Shown: piece by piece, positions 34,966 through 45,260 of the stretch | Numbering within the stretch: position 1 is the first letter of the stretch | Layout: each line of letters begins with the position of its first letter | NCBI GenBank assembly: GCA_033961575.1 | Contig: CM066728.1 | Location: forward strand, 111,246,852-111,310,851 | Source of the DNA: Aselliscus stoliczkanus | Lineage: Eukaryota; Chordata; Mammalia; Chiroptera; Hipposideridae | Direction of reading: 5' to 3' | DNA length: 64,000 nucleotides | Program-made: the position numbers and the translations under genes | Notes under the pieces: model-generated | What the model was told of the DNA's origin: nothing | The model's database searches: none | What the model saw: the letters and a program-made list of their open reading frames with translations, nothing else

Positions 34966-36650
34966 AGGCCATCACCAGTCCTGGGGTGGCGCCCAAGGGA
35001 AGCAGGAAAAAAGAAGTAAAATAATTACAACACATGATTCCTCTCCTTAAAATGTTCAAACTGACTCAGAAAAGCAAAACTCATTCAGCTGAAAGAATCT
35101 GAAAGTGACCTTTTCAGCAGTGGCTCAGGCTAAAGGACAGTCCACGTGGGAAGGAGGAAGCCAGAGGTGGCGTGAGTGGCTGAGCGCAGAGGGTGCAGGA
35201 CAGCCAGCCTCCTGCCCCTGCCCAGGGCTGTCAGCGAGAAGACGCCCCAAGTGCCCCCAAGGGCGGGGGGTTCTCCTAGCAGGCACCATGGCGGCTCCCA
35301 GGACAGGGCCTGTCCCAGCCGGGGTCCTCCGTGGGGTCCCAGACCAGCCTGGCAGGGCAAGTCCAGCTGGGCGGGGGGAGAAGGCATTTGATGGCGTCAT
35401 CCTGAGAAGGGAAGCACACATTTTTCCAGGATATCTTGCGTTGGGAAACCGCATGACATTTTGTTAGCAAAGGTGTCCCTGAGCACAATGAGAGGAGTTT
35501 CTGGCTGGTTTTCAAAAATCTCAAGGTTGCGCAGGGCTGTTTATAGGGTGGATGTGACCAGTTTCAGTAAAGACAAATGAGAGTGTTAGTCTAATCTTTC
35601 TGCCCTGCATTTCTTCCTGTGATCTGAGGTCCACTGGTGAAAATCTATTAAAAGCCTTCCTGATTAAAAAAAGAAAAACGAAAGTTGCCATTTCACTTGA
35701 TCAAAATTGAAACCCAGAGGAATAGCCTCAATTTCTGATGAGCTGAGGCTGACACAGTGGTGCCTTCCTAGCCCAGCTGCCCAACCTCAGCCTTGATGGA
35801 CAGCAGGGTGGCCAGCACACCAGGGCACCCCAGGGAACCAGGGAACACCAACGCCCAGAAATGCGTGCAGTGACAGGGGTGCAGGATAAGCCACGGGGAG
35901 CTCAGATGAGTATGTTGCTCCCATCTGCAGCTGGGCTCCTGCGCTCACTGTGGGTTCACATCAGAAGCAGACCTCACACCTGGGCTGGAGTGAGTGGGAT
36001 GCAGGGCAGCGCCTGTCTTCTCAAGCCCAAGTAGACTCGAAGTCTCTTCTTGTTTGGGGAAACTTCAAGTTCACCAGCCTCCTCGTGCATTCCATGTAGC
36101 TGAGATAGTTACGAGAGGAGATCTTTGCAATACACACTTTGTGCCGTGAAACCGAAAGGTTGGCTTCTATGAAAACCAGATCTTGGAAACAGCAAGGACT
36201 TGCACTAAGCTGTATTTTTCCCACGTTCAGTCCCGCTCACATGTACTCTTGTCTCATTCTCCCCCAGTTAAGTGAAGCCTCCTGCCTCCGTTTCACAGGT
36301 GAGGGCCTCCTGCGGGGACCCACCTCCTGCCCTTCCGCCCCGGGCTGTGATGTGAATTCAGCCCCAGGAGCTGCGGGGCTGAGCTCCCAGCCAGGGGGAG
36401 TCTCCTGGCCTGCGCCCTGGATGGGGAGCAGCTGCCCCACGCAGCACACTCGGCCTGTGTGCGAGGGGTGTGCCTGTCTCTTTATAGGCAGATAACTAAG
36501 TTTATATTGGATTTTTTGTTTTTAATCTTTCAAATGCAATCATAAATATTTTGAAAGAGAGTCTTCAGATTGAGCAGCCGAAGCTGCCGGCTTCAGCAAC
36601 CTCAGACTGTCCTTGGCTGCAAAGTTCTAAGAAAACATGGCTTCGGTCCT
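34966..36650. other. Unassigned sequence
   Basis: GC-rich around 35110-35400 with overlapping frames on both strands (up to 120 codons) and no recognisable protein. A CpG-poor C/G-rich patch lies at 36300-36440. No repeat family identified. Confidence 0.45.
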
Positions 36651-36670
36651 GCCCCGCCCCGCCCCGCCCC
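36651..36670. repeat. (GCCCC)4 microsatellite
   Basis: Four perfect GCCCC pentamers. Its complement is G-rich. Confidence 0.96.
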
Positions 36671-36814
36671 ATAGCATCTCATGTTTGTGCTATTTCCTTT
36701 CTGTCTGCAGACCCCCCACCAGCCAAGGAAACCAGCACAGTTGAGAGACAGACAGACAGACAGAGAGAAGCACAGGAGGAAAAAGGGACAGTCGTCGCCA
36801 CCTTCGTTCCATGG

Positions 36815-36975
36815 GCCAAGCTCATACACCTCATGTCACCTGCTCTCACAGCAGCTGAGGGTGGCACCATTTTGCAGATGAGAAAACAGACACCCAGAGA
36901 GCTGGGGTTTGGTGCCCCACTCCGCCCGCCCGGAAGTGATGAGTTGGCTCTGAACTCTGACTGTCGAGACTCCAG
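36815..36975 (-). mobile_element. MIR SINE remnant
   Basis: Antisense MIR core: CACCATTTTGCAGATGAGAAAACAGAC near 36865, followed by CCCAGAGAGCTGGGGTTTGGTG and GAACTCTGACTGTCGAGACTCCAGAGCTCGTGCT near 36953, in the expected order. Confidence 0.78.
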
Positions 36976-37869
36976 AGCTCGTGCTGGTCTCCATGATTAT
37001 ACACAGATCCCCTGTCACATAATCTAAATTAAAAGGCCTCACTATCTCACACGAGAATTACTTTGGACTAGTCAAAACAAAAATCATATTAGGCATCTTT
37101 CTTCCAAACATTACAAGTCATCTTGAATCAATTCTCCACATCATAAAATTAAAACAAGTGTCGTTTATCAACCAAAGTGAGACTAAAACAACTCGTGTCC
37201 TGCCAAAATTAACTTGGAAAAAAAATCACTGTTCTAAAGACCTTAAGTCCATTTCTAAGCTTCTCAATGTTGCCCAAACAGGAAAGGAAAATAAAATTAA
37301 AAGAGAAAACTAACACGAGTTTCCTGGAAGCATTAAAATGCAAAATAATTCTCTTGCCCTCTGTCCCCTCCAAACTGGATGCTGTTGACTCTTTCTTTAT
37401 GTCAACAGACTCGGTGTCCAATTAAAAAGCCATCAGCCAACCTCCCAGGGAGCAAGCTGAGCTCGCCCCGCATCAGGCAGGAGAGTCTGTCCCTGGTGGC
37501 CTCAGAGAGCCCAGGGCCTGGGGAGCCAAGAGGTGCCACCAGAGAAGTGACGATGTGGCGTTTCCAAACAAGCCTCGACTTGGTTCCATTTGCTGGTTAT
37601 TATGTCCAATGGTCACTGATGCTCAGGCTCTCAGCGTAGGCATGAGAAGGGCTGTCTCCCTATCCGGGGCACAGTGGAGATGGGAAAGCCTTCTGAGCAG
37701 GAATGTAGGGTCATGCTCTACCGAGGACAGCCATCTGCCAAACCTGGCAGATGTGACCTTCCGTGAGCCTCTCCAAGCTCCCTCGACAGACACCCCCATG
37801 GCACTGATGCCTCAGTGACAACACTGCCCTCCAGGAGGATGAAGCCACTCCACTCCACATGTTCCCGGC
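36976..37869. other. Unassigned sequence
   Basis: The left half (37020-37330) is AT-rich without repeat signature. The right half is GC-moderate. No gene recognised. Confidence 0.45.
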
Positions 37870-38050
37870 AGCGTCCACACCTCACTATATCAGAGCACAT
37901 TTTCCAGACATCACTCTGAGCCAGGCCCTTTGTGACAGCATTCAGGTGTGTCTTCGTGGTCCTCACAGCCCTGCAGCAGGCCCTTATTCACTGTGCCATC
38001 TCACAGGTGAAGAGATGGAGGCCGAGCGGTGAGGCCAGGATGGAGGGCCT
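37870..38050 (-). mobile_element. MIR SINE remnant
   Basis: Antisense MIR-like: GAGCCAGGCCCTTTGTGACAGC near 37918, GTGGTCCTCACAGCCCTGCAGCAGG near 37957, and CCATCTCACAGGTGAAGAGATGGAGGC near 37997. Confidence 0.7.
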
Positions 38051-40024
38051 AAGTCCAGCTGTGCCCTCTGCCTGCCCCATCGCCTCAGCCCCACAACTGT
38101 TCAGACGCTGGTGAAAGATGAACCATAGCAGTGAGTTTTAAATACATTTCTTAGGTTTTCTAATGCAAACCGCTTGATTGGCATATTGTAACCTCAGCTG
38201 GTTCTGATTCCACATTCCTCTGTGTGAAGAGAAGAGAGTCGCGAAGAACCAAAGTGATGGGATTGTTCTCATGTCTGGAAACACTTGAAAGTCCGAGATG
38301 TTTTCTATCGCTGGGCCTTCCCGCTGATGGATTAAGTGATCAGGAGAGAGAGCAGTGGCTGCTCTGGAAGGAGTCAGGAGCCACTCCACGCCAGTCCGAA
38401 CTGAAAGGTGGGAGAGTGTGCCCAGTGGCCAGCAAGGCCAGCAGGCGTCCCAGATAAATAGGACTGGTCACCCAGCAGCTGAGGTCTGAGTGAGTTGTGT
38501 CTGTCCCTGTCACCAAGAGGAGAAAACACTTCACAACACCAGGCTCGTGGGTCAGATCAGAGCCTGACCTGTGGATTACTTAGTTCCCCTCACACACAAT
38601 CAAGAAGTGCACTCCACCCGTGTCACTTACCTGGAAATTCTTAAAATACCATTTTTCAGAAAATAAATAAATAAAGGACTTCAAACGTAAAGCCATGAAA
38701 TAGTACCCATCTTTTTTCCTGTAATTTAGAAGAGTAATTAATTCCAGCAGTTGAGGAGAGTAACCTCCATTCATGTCCCAAATAACTTAGAGGAACAGAT
38801 CACGGAAGCAGAAGAAAACTCTTTCAATAGATCAGGATGGGTAGGCAGGGATGGATAGAGCAGAAAATGTACTACGAACAATTCTCCAGCCTACCCCAGG
38901 AGAATACAGGAATTTGGTGAACATCTATCCCAATGAACATATTTGTGACATCAGTAAAAGTGATCTGCCTACTTCCTGGAGTCAATTTTGGGAATGGGCT
39001 GAAAATGACTCAGACTCTTGTGCTAAATGGATATTTGAATTGATCCATTGACAGACCAAATGAAAAGAAAATTGTGAATGAAAAAAGTAACAAAGAAGGG
39101 AGTGTGGGCAGAGAGAGGGATGGAGGGAGGGAAACTAACTAGTAAATAATCGTACACATCAATATAGAAAAGAATTGTTCGAAGGTAAGATGAAATGAAG
39201 CACCTGGTGCAGCTTTGTTTGCTTGTTTGACAGATTCTGCTTCCTCAAAGTGTATACTATTAATACATCTCGGAACCCAAAGGCCTCATATGTCAAATTC
39301 ACTTTGCTTATAAAGCATTTGTTGGACATGAATCACTTGTGACAAATATGTCAAAAGAGATATGGTTCTGATTTTGTTTATTACATGATGAAACAGTGTG
39401 AGGGTCTAGTGTACGATGCATTTACTCATTCATTCCACAGATACATGAGAGCCCAAAGTGAGTGAGGTGCTGGCCCAGGACCGGGTGGCGGCCGGGCCGG
39501 GATGGACGGTGGCAGAGCTGCCCCTCTCAGTGAGCTGGTGCTCAGTGGGTGGAGCTGCAGGCAGGCGCAGCTCCTAGGCTGTAAAGAACTCACTCATCAC
39601 GCAGTTACGCTCACTCCTACGTCTCTGTATGCCGGTGAATTCTCTCCTTAAGTTAAATTCCTAGCAGGATGCCTGCGTGGGAGAGTGCGAAGGAGCCTGG
39701 TGTGGTCCGTGGAGTCATGATTTTAGCCTCCTATTTTATATGACTCAGGGAGGCCATCAGAGGTCTGAGCCTGGTCTTCCCAGCCCCTGCAGCTCCCATG
39801 ATTACAGATGGGGTGAAGTATGTCACTCAGGAACTGGAGGGAGGCTCCCCCACTGGGCATATTTGTACATGAGCCCCCCGATCAGTGTGTGTGACGCATT
39901 CACTGCTTCCAACCCCCTCCCTCCAACACACACTCACAATAAATCCATCTCTGTGAGGACAGCTCCCAACCCTAGCCCAGCTAGGCTTTCCCAAGCCAGT
40001 CGTCCTACCCCCACAGCCCCAGGC
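38051..40024. other. Unassigned sequence
   Basis: No gene or confident repeat. A 66-codon frame at 38851-39051 has no recognised family. Sequence near 39420-39500 weakly resembles a widespread old mammalian repeat, but I cannot name it. Confidence 0.45.
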
Positions 40025-40405
40025 TTTCTATGGACTGACTTGTGTCCCTCTGGATTCATAGGTTGAAGCCCTAACCCCCAATGTGACTGTATTTGGAAAG
40101 GGGCCTCTAAGGATGGAATTAAGATTAAATGAGGTCATAAGGGTGGGGCCCTGTTTCAATAGGGTTACTGCCCTTATAAGAAAAGGCAGCAGGGGCTCTC
40201 TCTCTGTGTCTCCATGGGCACCCATGGAAAACAGGCCATGTGAGGACAAAGCCAGAAGGCAGCCAGGAAGAGCGATCTCACCAGAGCCCCAATTGGCTGG
40301 AAACTTTACCTGCGATGACCAGCATCCAGGCTGTGAAAATAAATGTCTGCAGTTTGAGCCACTCCTGTTGCATATTTTGTTATGGCAGCCCCAACTGACT
40401 ACAGG
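40025..40405 (+). mobile_element. MaLR (MLT1/MST-type) LTR
   Basis: Nearly full-length old ERVL-MaLR LTR. It has ATGGACTGACTTGTGTCCCTC near 40030, GTTGAAGCCCTAACCCCCAATG near 40062, TGACTGTATTTGGAAAGGGG near 40084, GAGGTCATAAGGGTGGGGCC near 40131, CTTATAAGAAAAGG near 40172, CCATGTGAGGACAAAGCCAG near 40237, GAAAATAAATGTCTGCAGTTTGAGCC near 40336 and TTTTGTTATGGCAGCCCCAACTGACTA at the end. The AATAAA near 40339 was the LTR polyadenylation signal. Solo, no viral gene attached. Confidence 0.92.
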
Positions 40406-41856
40406 CCTGTAGTTGGGAGAGCTATGTGGTCCAAGAATGGAAAATGGTAAAGCTGAGGACAGTGCCACCGAGGGCATGGGACATGCAGGAGAAGCCAGGG
40501 ACCCTGCCCCCAGCCTGCCCTGTGACCGAACAACCAGACTCCTTGACAGGTTCCCAGGAAGATTCTGGGAGACGGATGGTCATGGACGTGGTGAGTGATG
40601 ACTCAGGGGGACAGTTATCCAGAGCGGGGAATGATTCTGCGAAAGACACTTGGTTATCTAGATGAGGAGACGATGATTCTGGGAACAGACCTAATGTCAA
40701 CATGCTGAGTGCAGAAGTGTTGCCAAGAACGATGCAGAGTCCCACACAGGAGATGTCACCAGCACAGGAACATGAGGTCACATTTCCAGGCAAGGCTTTT
40801 CTCACTCAGGGACAGAGTACCTGGCCACCTCCTGTGAAGACCAGCACATCTCACAGGAGTGCCGAGGCCATAAGCACCCTGGGATTTGCAGGCCCCCTCA
40901 GCAGCTAAAGAAGAGAAGAGGCCCTGTCAAAGACCTGTCCTCTGAGAATGCCTCTGCTAAGGCCACAGTGGGTATTAGGGGACCTTTATCTCCTCTCAGA
41001 GTATGTACCTGAGACTAACCCCAGAGCCTCCTTCAAACACTCCCGCCACTGACCGACCTCCACTGGCCCTATTAGTATTAGTATTAGTATTAGTATTAGT
41101 ATTAATACTAGTAGCAGCCTCCCTTCCCACCTTGAGGTGATATACACTCACTCACTGTTCTGAAAGCAGCCACACCTGAGCAAGGCAGCTGTTTCATAAC
41201 GAGGTAGCCAGATCTGGGCAGAAGTGCTGGTGTGAGGCAGTCGGGAAGGGAGTAGCCAACCTGTAATATTTGCCGATTTCCGTGGTATAAAGCTTGCCAT
41301 CAGCATGGCTACCAAAGCGAGGACCCTGAGCTGGGAAGAGTTACAGGGTCCCTCCCTCAACACAAGCCCGGCTCCAGCATGGGGCCAGGCTGGGGCAGAG
41401 CTGGTTGGTGCGGACACAGCAGGTAAGGAGTGCCTGTGCCCAGGGCCAGCCCTATGTGACCCAACAGGCAGTGGCTCCTTAAATGTCCACCTGCCCCACT
41501 CACCTCCCCTCTGCTCCAGTGGACTCAGACTTACTGGGCTGTCACTTGAGATTCAGCCATGACGGATCAGCAGCAACTGAGCGACCACGGAAGCCACGTG
41601 GAAGATGACTTGCCTCTTTCACAACAACTTCACCTGGGCAGCAGGGAGGGCACCTGGAAGGGGTGTTTCCAGCGCTGTGGAGGGCACTTCATAGCCAATC
41701 ATCATTTCTGAAGACAGGAACTGCAGGGAGAAAGGCAGAAGCTCTTGTCTGCAGGGCCACACCTGGATGACGGAGCTGCTTTCACATGGAAAGCGCCCTC
41801 CTCGGCCTCCCACTCAGTGGTGCCACGCATTGCTGCACACCCAAGAAAGTCGCCCC
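40406..41856. other. Unassigned sequence
   Basis: GC-moderate sequence with frames up to 127 codons and no recognisable product. Contains the ATTAGT microsatellite at 41071. A TATA-like word in TGGTATAAAGC near 41284 lies 20 bp before an ATG (41305, an 85-codon frame), but there is no other support for a promoter. Confidence 0.45.
41071..41106. repeat. (ATTAGT)n microsatellite
   Basis: Five perfect ATTAGT hexamers followed by an imperfect ATTAAT unit. Confidence 0.96.
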
Positions 41857-41968
41857 TGTGCTGGCCGAGTGGCCCGGTGGTTAAGCGCTGGTTTGGGAAG
41901 CCAGCAGCCCCGGTTCGGTCCCACATACGAGGGCAGGTGACACTGCCCTCAAAAAAAAATAAATAAAT
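41857..41968 (+). mobile_element. tRNA-derived SINE, type 2
   Basis: GTGCTGGCCGAGTGGCCCGGTGG head, CTGGT-TTGGGAA-GCCAG arm, GGTTCGGTCCC B box with one base lost, end CACTGCCCTC and an A/AAAT tail. Perfect 13-bp target-site duplication AGAAAGTCGCCCC at 41844-41856 and 41969-41981. Confidence 0.96.
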
Positions 41969-42589
41969 AGAAAGTCGCCCCAAGCTCAAAGAAGCACACA
42001 GGGTCCCCACCTGATGGCTGCTTGCCTGTGACAAGCCTGACAGTTACAATCTTTTGCTCTTGAAACATAAATGTATGTATTTACTTTTGTACTCAGAGGA
42101 AAGAGTGTGGCATGAGGAGGCATAGACCTATGTCCTGGGAGCCGGTCTCAGGCCAGCTGCCAGGCATGTGGGCTCCATGCTTCGTGGCTGGACGGCCCTG
42201 GGCGGCCACTGCAAAGCTGGCAGACGGAGGGTGGTCTGAAACCCAGGGGCATGGCTGGCTCCTCCATGTTGGAACCCAGGTGGCCAGATGTGTCCGCAGG
42301 TCCTCCCTGGCAGCTGGCCCCATGACGCCCTCGGACGGCAGCTCAGAGATGGGGTTTCTGATGTGCAAGGGCCGGTCTTGTGTGGGCACTTGACAACCCC
42401 AAATCAAAGCACAGTTAGGAAAACGACCCAGTGGGACATGTTTATCGCCCCTCTAATTCCTAGTCTTGTTTCCCCAATACACCCAAGGAGACTGAGTCCG
42501 TTTTGTAGTTTAAAGACAAAACACACAAACGTGCGTGGCCATTATGTTTAAGAATAGATGGGGTGTCAGTGGTGGGTCAGCGGTGTGGT

Positions 42590-43055
42590 GAGCGAGCCAG
42601 CGGTGATGGGACGTGCACAGCAGGTCTGGATTCCAATCCTGCTTGGCCGCTCGCTGCTTCCTTCCCTGCTTTCTCATCCGAAAGTGCAGGTTAGCGCCAC
42701 TCGCCCGAAGCTTGCCGAGGGGCTTGTACTCGGTTAAGCACAGAACCGCCCACTGCAGAGTCTATCAAACAGCCGGCAGTTAAGGACTAGCCCTCCATCC
42801 CTGTCACCCCTCTTCCCTCTACTCCTTGACCAGAAAGCACACTGGTTAAGGATGAAGACGTTGTTCATCAGACAGCCTGAATTTTAGGTCTTGTCTACTC
42901 AGTAACCATGGGGCCCAGACATGCATTGACCTGTGTGAGCTCTTGCTGTGTCAGTAGTAACATCCGTGTCCCAGTATTGCTGTAAGAATTAAACGACGCG
43001 CAACATGTAAAAAGCTGAGCAAAGGACTGGGCCGCAACGGCCACTCAACAGACCC
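42590..43055 (+). mobile_element. Two MIR remnants
   Basis: The first (about 42590-42760) has CTGGATTCCAATCCTGCTTGGCC near 42626 and CTGCTTTCTCATCCGAAAGTGC near 42668. The second (about 42840-43055) has CTGGTTAAGGATGAAGACG near 42843, a degenerate core, and GCTGTAAGAATTAAACGACGCGCAACATGTAAAAAGCTGAGCAAAGG near 42980. Both run in sense order. The interval between them is unassigned. Confidence 0.65.
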
Positions 43056-44974
43056 AGCTACTTCCGCCTCCTCTGAGATTTCATCACGGAGGGGCACTGA
43101 GAACTTGCAGCCTCCCTAGTCCACAGGAGTCGATCACACGAACCAGCCACCAAACTCTGGTGCTGTGAGGTGTCATATGGACACAGAGAGAAATTCTGGT
43201 TGAGAATGCTTCATACGGATGGGATAGTCTGCCACAAATAGCTCCGTGAAGACCCTCATGGCCGATGGGGTCCCGGTTTCTGCTCTTTGAAGCCTGTCAA
43301 TATGTTCAGTTGGTGTTATTTCTTCTGAACCAAAGTAACAGACTTAGAAGACAAGTTTTAAGCTAAACCAAGATCTACACATACGTGCTTTGCCAAGATC
43401 ACTACACATCGTTTATAATTTCCTAATGATTTTTCTAAGAATTCTAACATCCAATTAATTATGTACGTGGCCATTGACTTAATAGGAAGCATTTTTCACC
43501 TTCAAATTAGCATAATGAAAGTAAGAAAACAGTAGAGAAAGAAGACATTCACAAGTCTTAATTTTATCTCATTGAGAATTTTCTTTCACAGTGTCCACTG
43601 AAATCTACACATGTTGTGGTCACCCCGAGTGAGCCACACTCAGCAGGATTAATCTGTATCGAATGCTAATTTTCTCCTATTGAAATTGTGCTTCCTAAAG
43701 ATATTTTGTTATTGAAAATACGTAGCAGCAGGCCAGCAGGACCAAGAAAGGAATACCCACCTTTAATCTTGCCCTGATTGGCAGCCCTGAAAGCTCTAAA
43801 TAACTTAACAAAAGACTGAACTTCTGACAGCACGGAGCGTACGGAAGCCGCCTTCAGACAGGCGAGGGCCGGCGGGGTGGAATGGGGCCTGCAGACCTCG
43901 CCCTGTCCGACGTGCTGCCCTCACTTGCCCTCGCTCGATCCCGTTTCTGTCTGAAAACAATCCTCCCAGTTTTATGGTCTCTCCCACTAGTAGTTTGTTC
44001 TACAATTTAAAATGTTAAGGTTGAAAGGAAGCTTAAGCAAAGGGAAGTCAGCAGTCCCAAGTTACCCAGTCTCTCACCTGAGGAAGCAGGCAGGTGAGGC
44101 GGCCAGGCAGCAGCTCTCGGGGGGTGAGAGGTGCTGTCCGCTTTCCCAGAAACCCACTCGCCTGTTCATTTATTTGGCAAAGGTGTTTGTTCTAAGCACT
44201 TGGGATCAGTCGGGAAACAGATTGACAAAGATCCCACCCCACTCTCTTGGAGGTTACATTCTGGGTGGGGGGAAACGCCATAAAAATAAAGACGCAAATG
44301 AGCAAATCACCTGAAAAGTACAAAGGAAGCAGAGAGAGGGCTGGGCAGAGTGGGGATGGGCACCCAGGTGCTGGGCAGCAGGCACTGAGCAGATGCTGGG
44401 TGTGCTGAAGGAACACACGGGCAGGAGGCAGAGGGTGAGGTGGAGAAGGCCAGCGGCAGCCCACGGGAGGGCTGGGCTCTGTCCTGCGGGGAAACCCGGA
44501 CCTGGCTGGGTGTGACCCAACCGCATCAACAGAAACAGTGACTGAGGCAGTGGGACAAAAGCACATTGAATGCAGGACCGGTCAAGAGGGCAGGTATGAA
44601 ATCGGCTGAAGACAGGACACTGCAGGAGGGGGCGGTGTGGAGGGCACCCTGGCTTCCCATGCAAGCGTCGCCAGCCGGCTAGCAGGCAGACTGGGACTCC
44701 GCAGGTCCTCCTGCCATGAAGGCAGGAGCAAGCGAGTGTTGGGAAAAGCAGACGGAAGACGTGTTCTGACTCCTTGGACAATCCCTGATTTCCCGAGTTC
44801 CAGGTAGTTTGTTCACAGGTCACAAATCTGCATCATGCCGTGTTGTGGGGACCTACTGAAAATGTCCCAGATGTTCACGGATGGCGAACAACCACAATCC
44901 AAGGTTAAACTGCACAGGATGTTAGGAATATATGGTCTCCATATTCACATGAAGAGGGTAAAAGTTACACCAGT
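43056..44974. other. Unassigned sequence with an AT-rich core
   Basis: 43420-43780 is AT-rich, free of recognised repeats and rich in TAAT-type words (CCAATTAATTATG, GCTAATTTTC), a candidate regulatory element. 44165-44330 weakly resembles a common ancient repeat (TTGGAGGTTACATTCTGGG near 44248). Frames of 124 and 189 codons on the minus strand lie in GC-rich sequence and are unrecognised. Confidence 0.4.
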
Positions 44975-45260
44975 AACTAAAGAAACATTTAAAGAAGGTG
45001 CAGAACAATGTACAACCTATTACCAGTTTTGTAAAAGCATTTGTACATGATGATACAGCTAAAAACATTCTCTGGAAGATGCACAAAACCTGGCAACCTC
45101 GCTTGTTGGAAAAGGAATGGTGGTTGGGTCACAGGAGTGGAAGGGAGGTTTTTGGGTCTTTTTGTTTTTTTCCTTCCGTATGCCCTTTTATTTATTTATG
45201 TATTTATTTATGTATTTATTTATTTAATGCATTCATTCATTTCCATTCTAAACCATAATA
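44975..45260 (+). mobile_element. Old L1M 3' end
   Basis: AGGTGCAGAACAATGTACAACC near 44996, TTTTGTAAAAGCATTTG near 45029, ATTCTCTGGAAGATGCACAAAACCTGG near 45067, GGTTGGGTCACAGGAGTGG near 45122, and then a terminal T-rich region that has become a TTTA microsatellite (45185-45230). This is the order seen at the 3' ends of ancient L1. The 71-codon frame at 44835 overlaps it. Confidence 0.72.

Noticed and set aside
41284..41562. TATAAA word followed by an 85-codon frame
   Set aside because: No initiator, CpG context, splice or protein similarity. Likely chance.
44835..45050. 71-codon frame starting MPCCGDLLKMSQ
   Set aside because: Its second half overlaps an old L1M 3' end and no protein family is recognisable.
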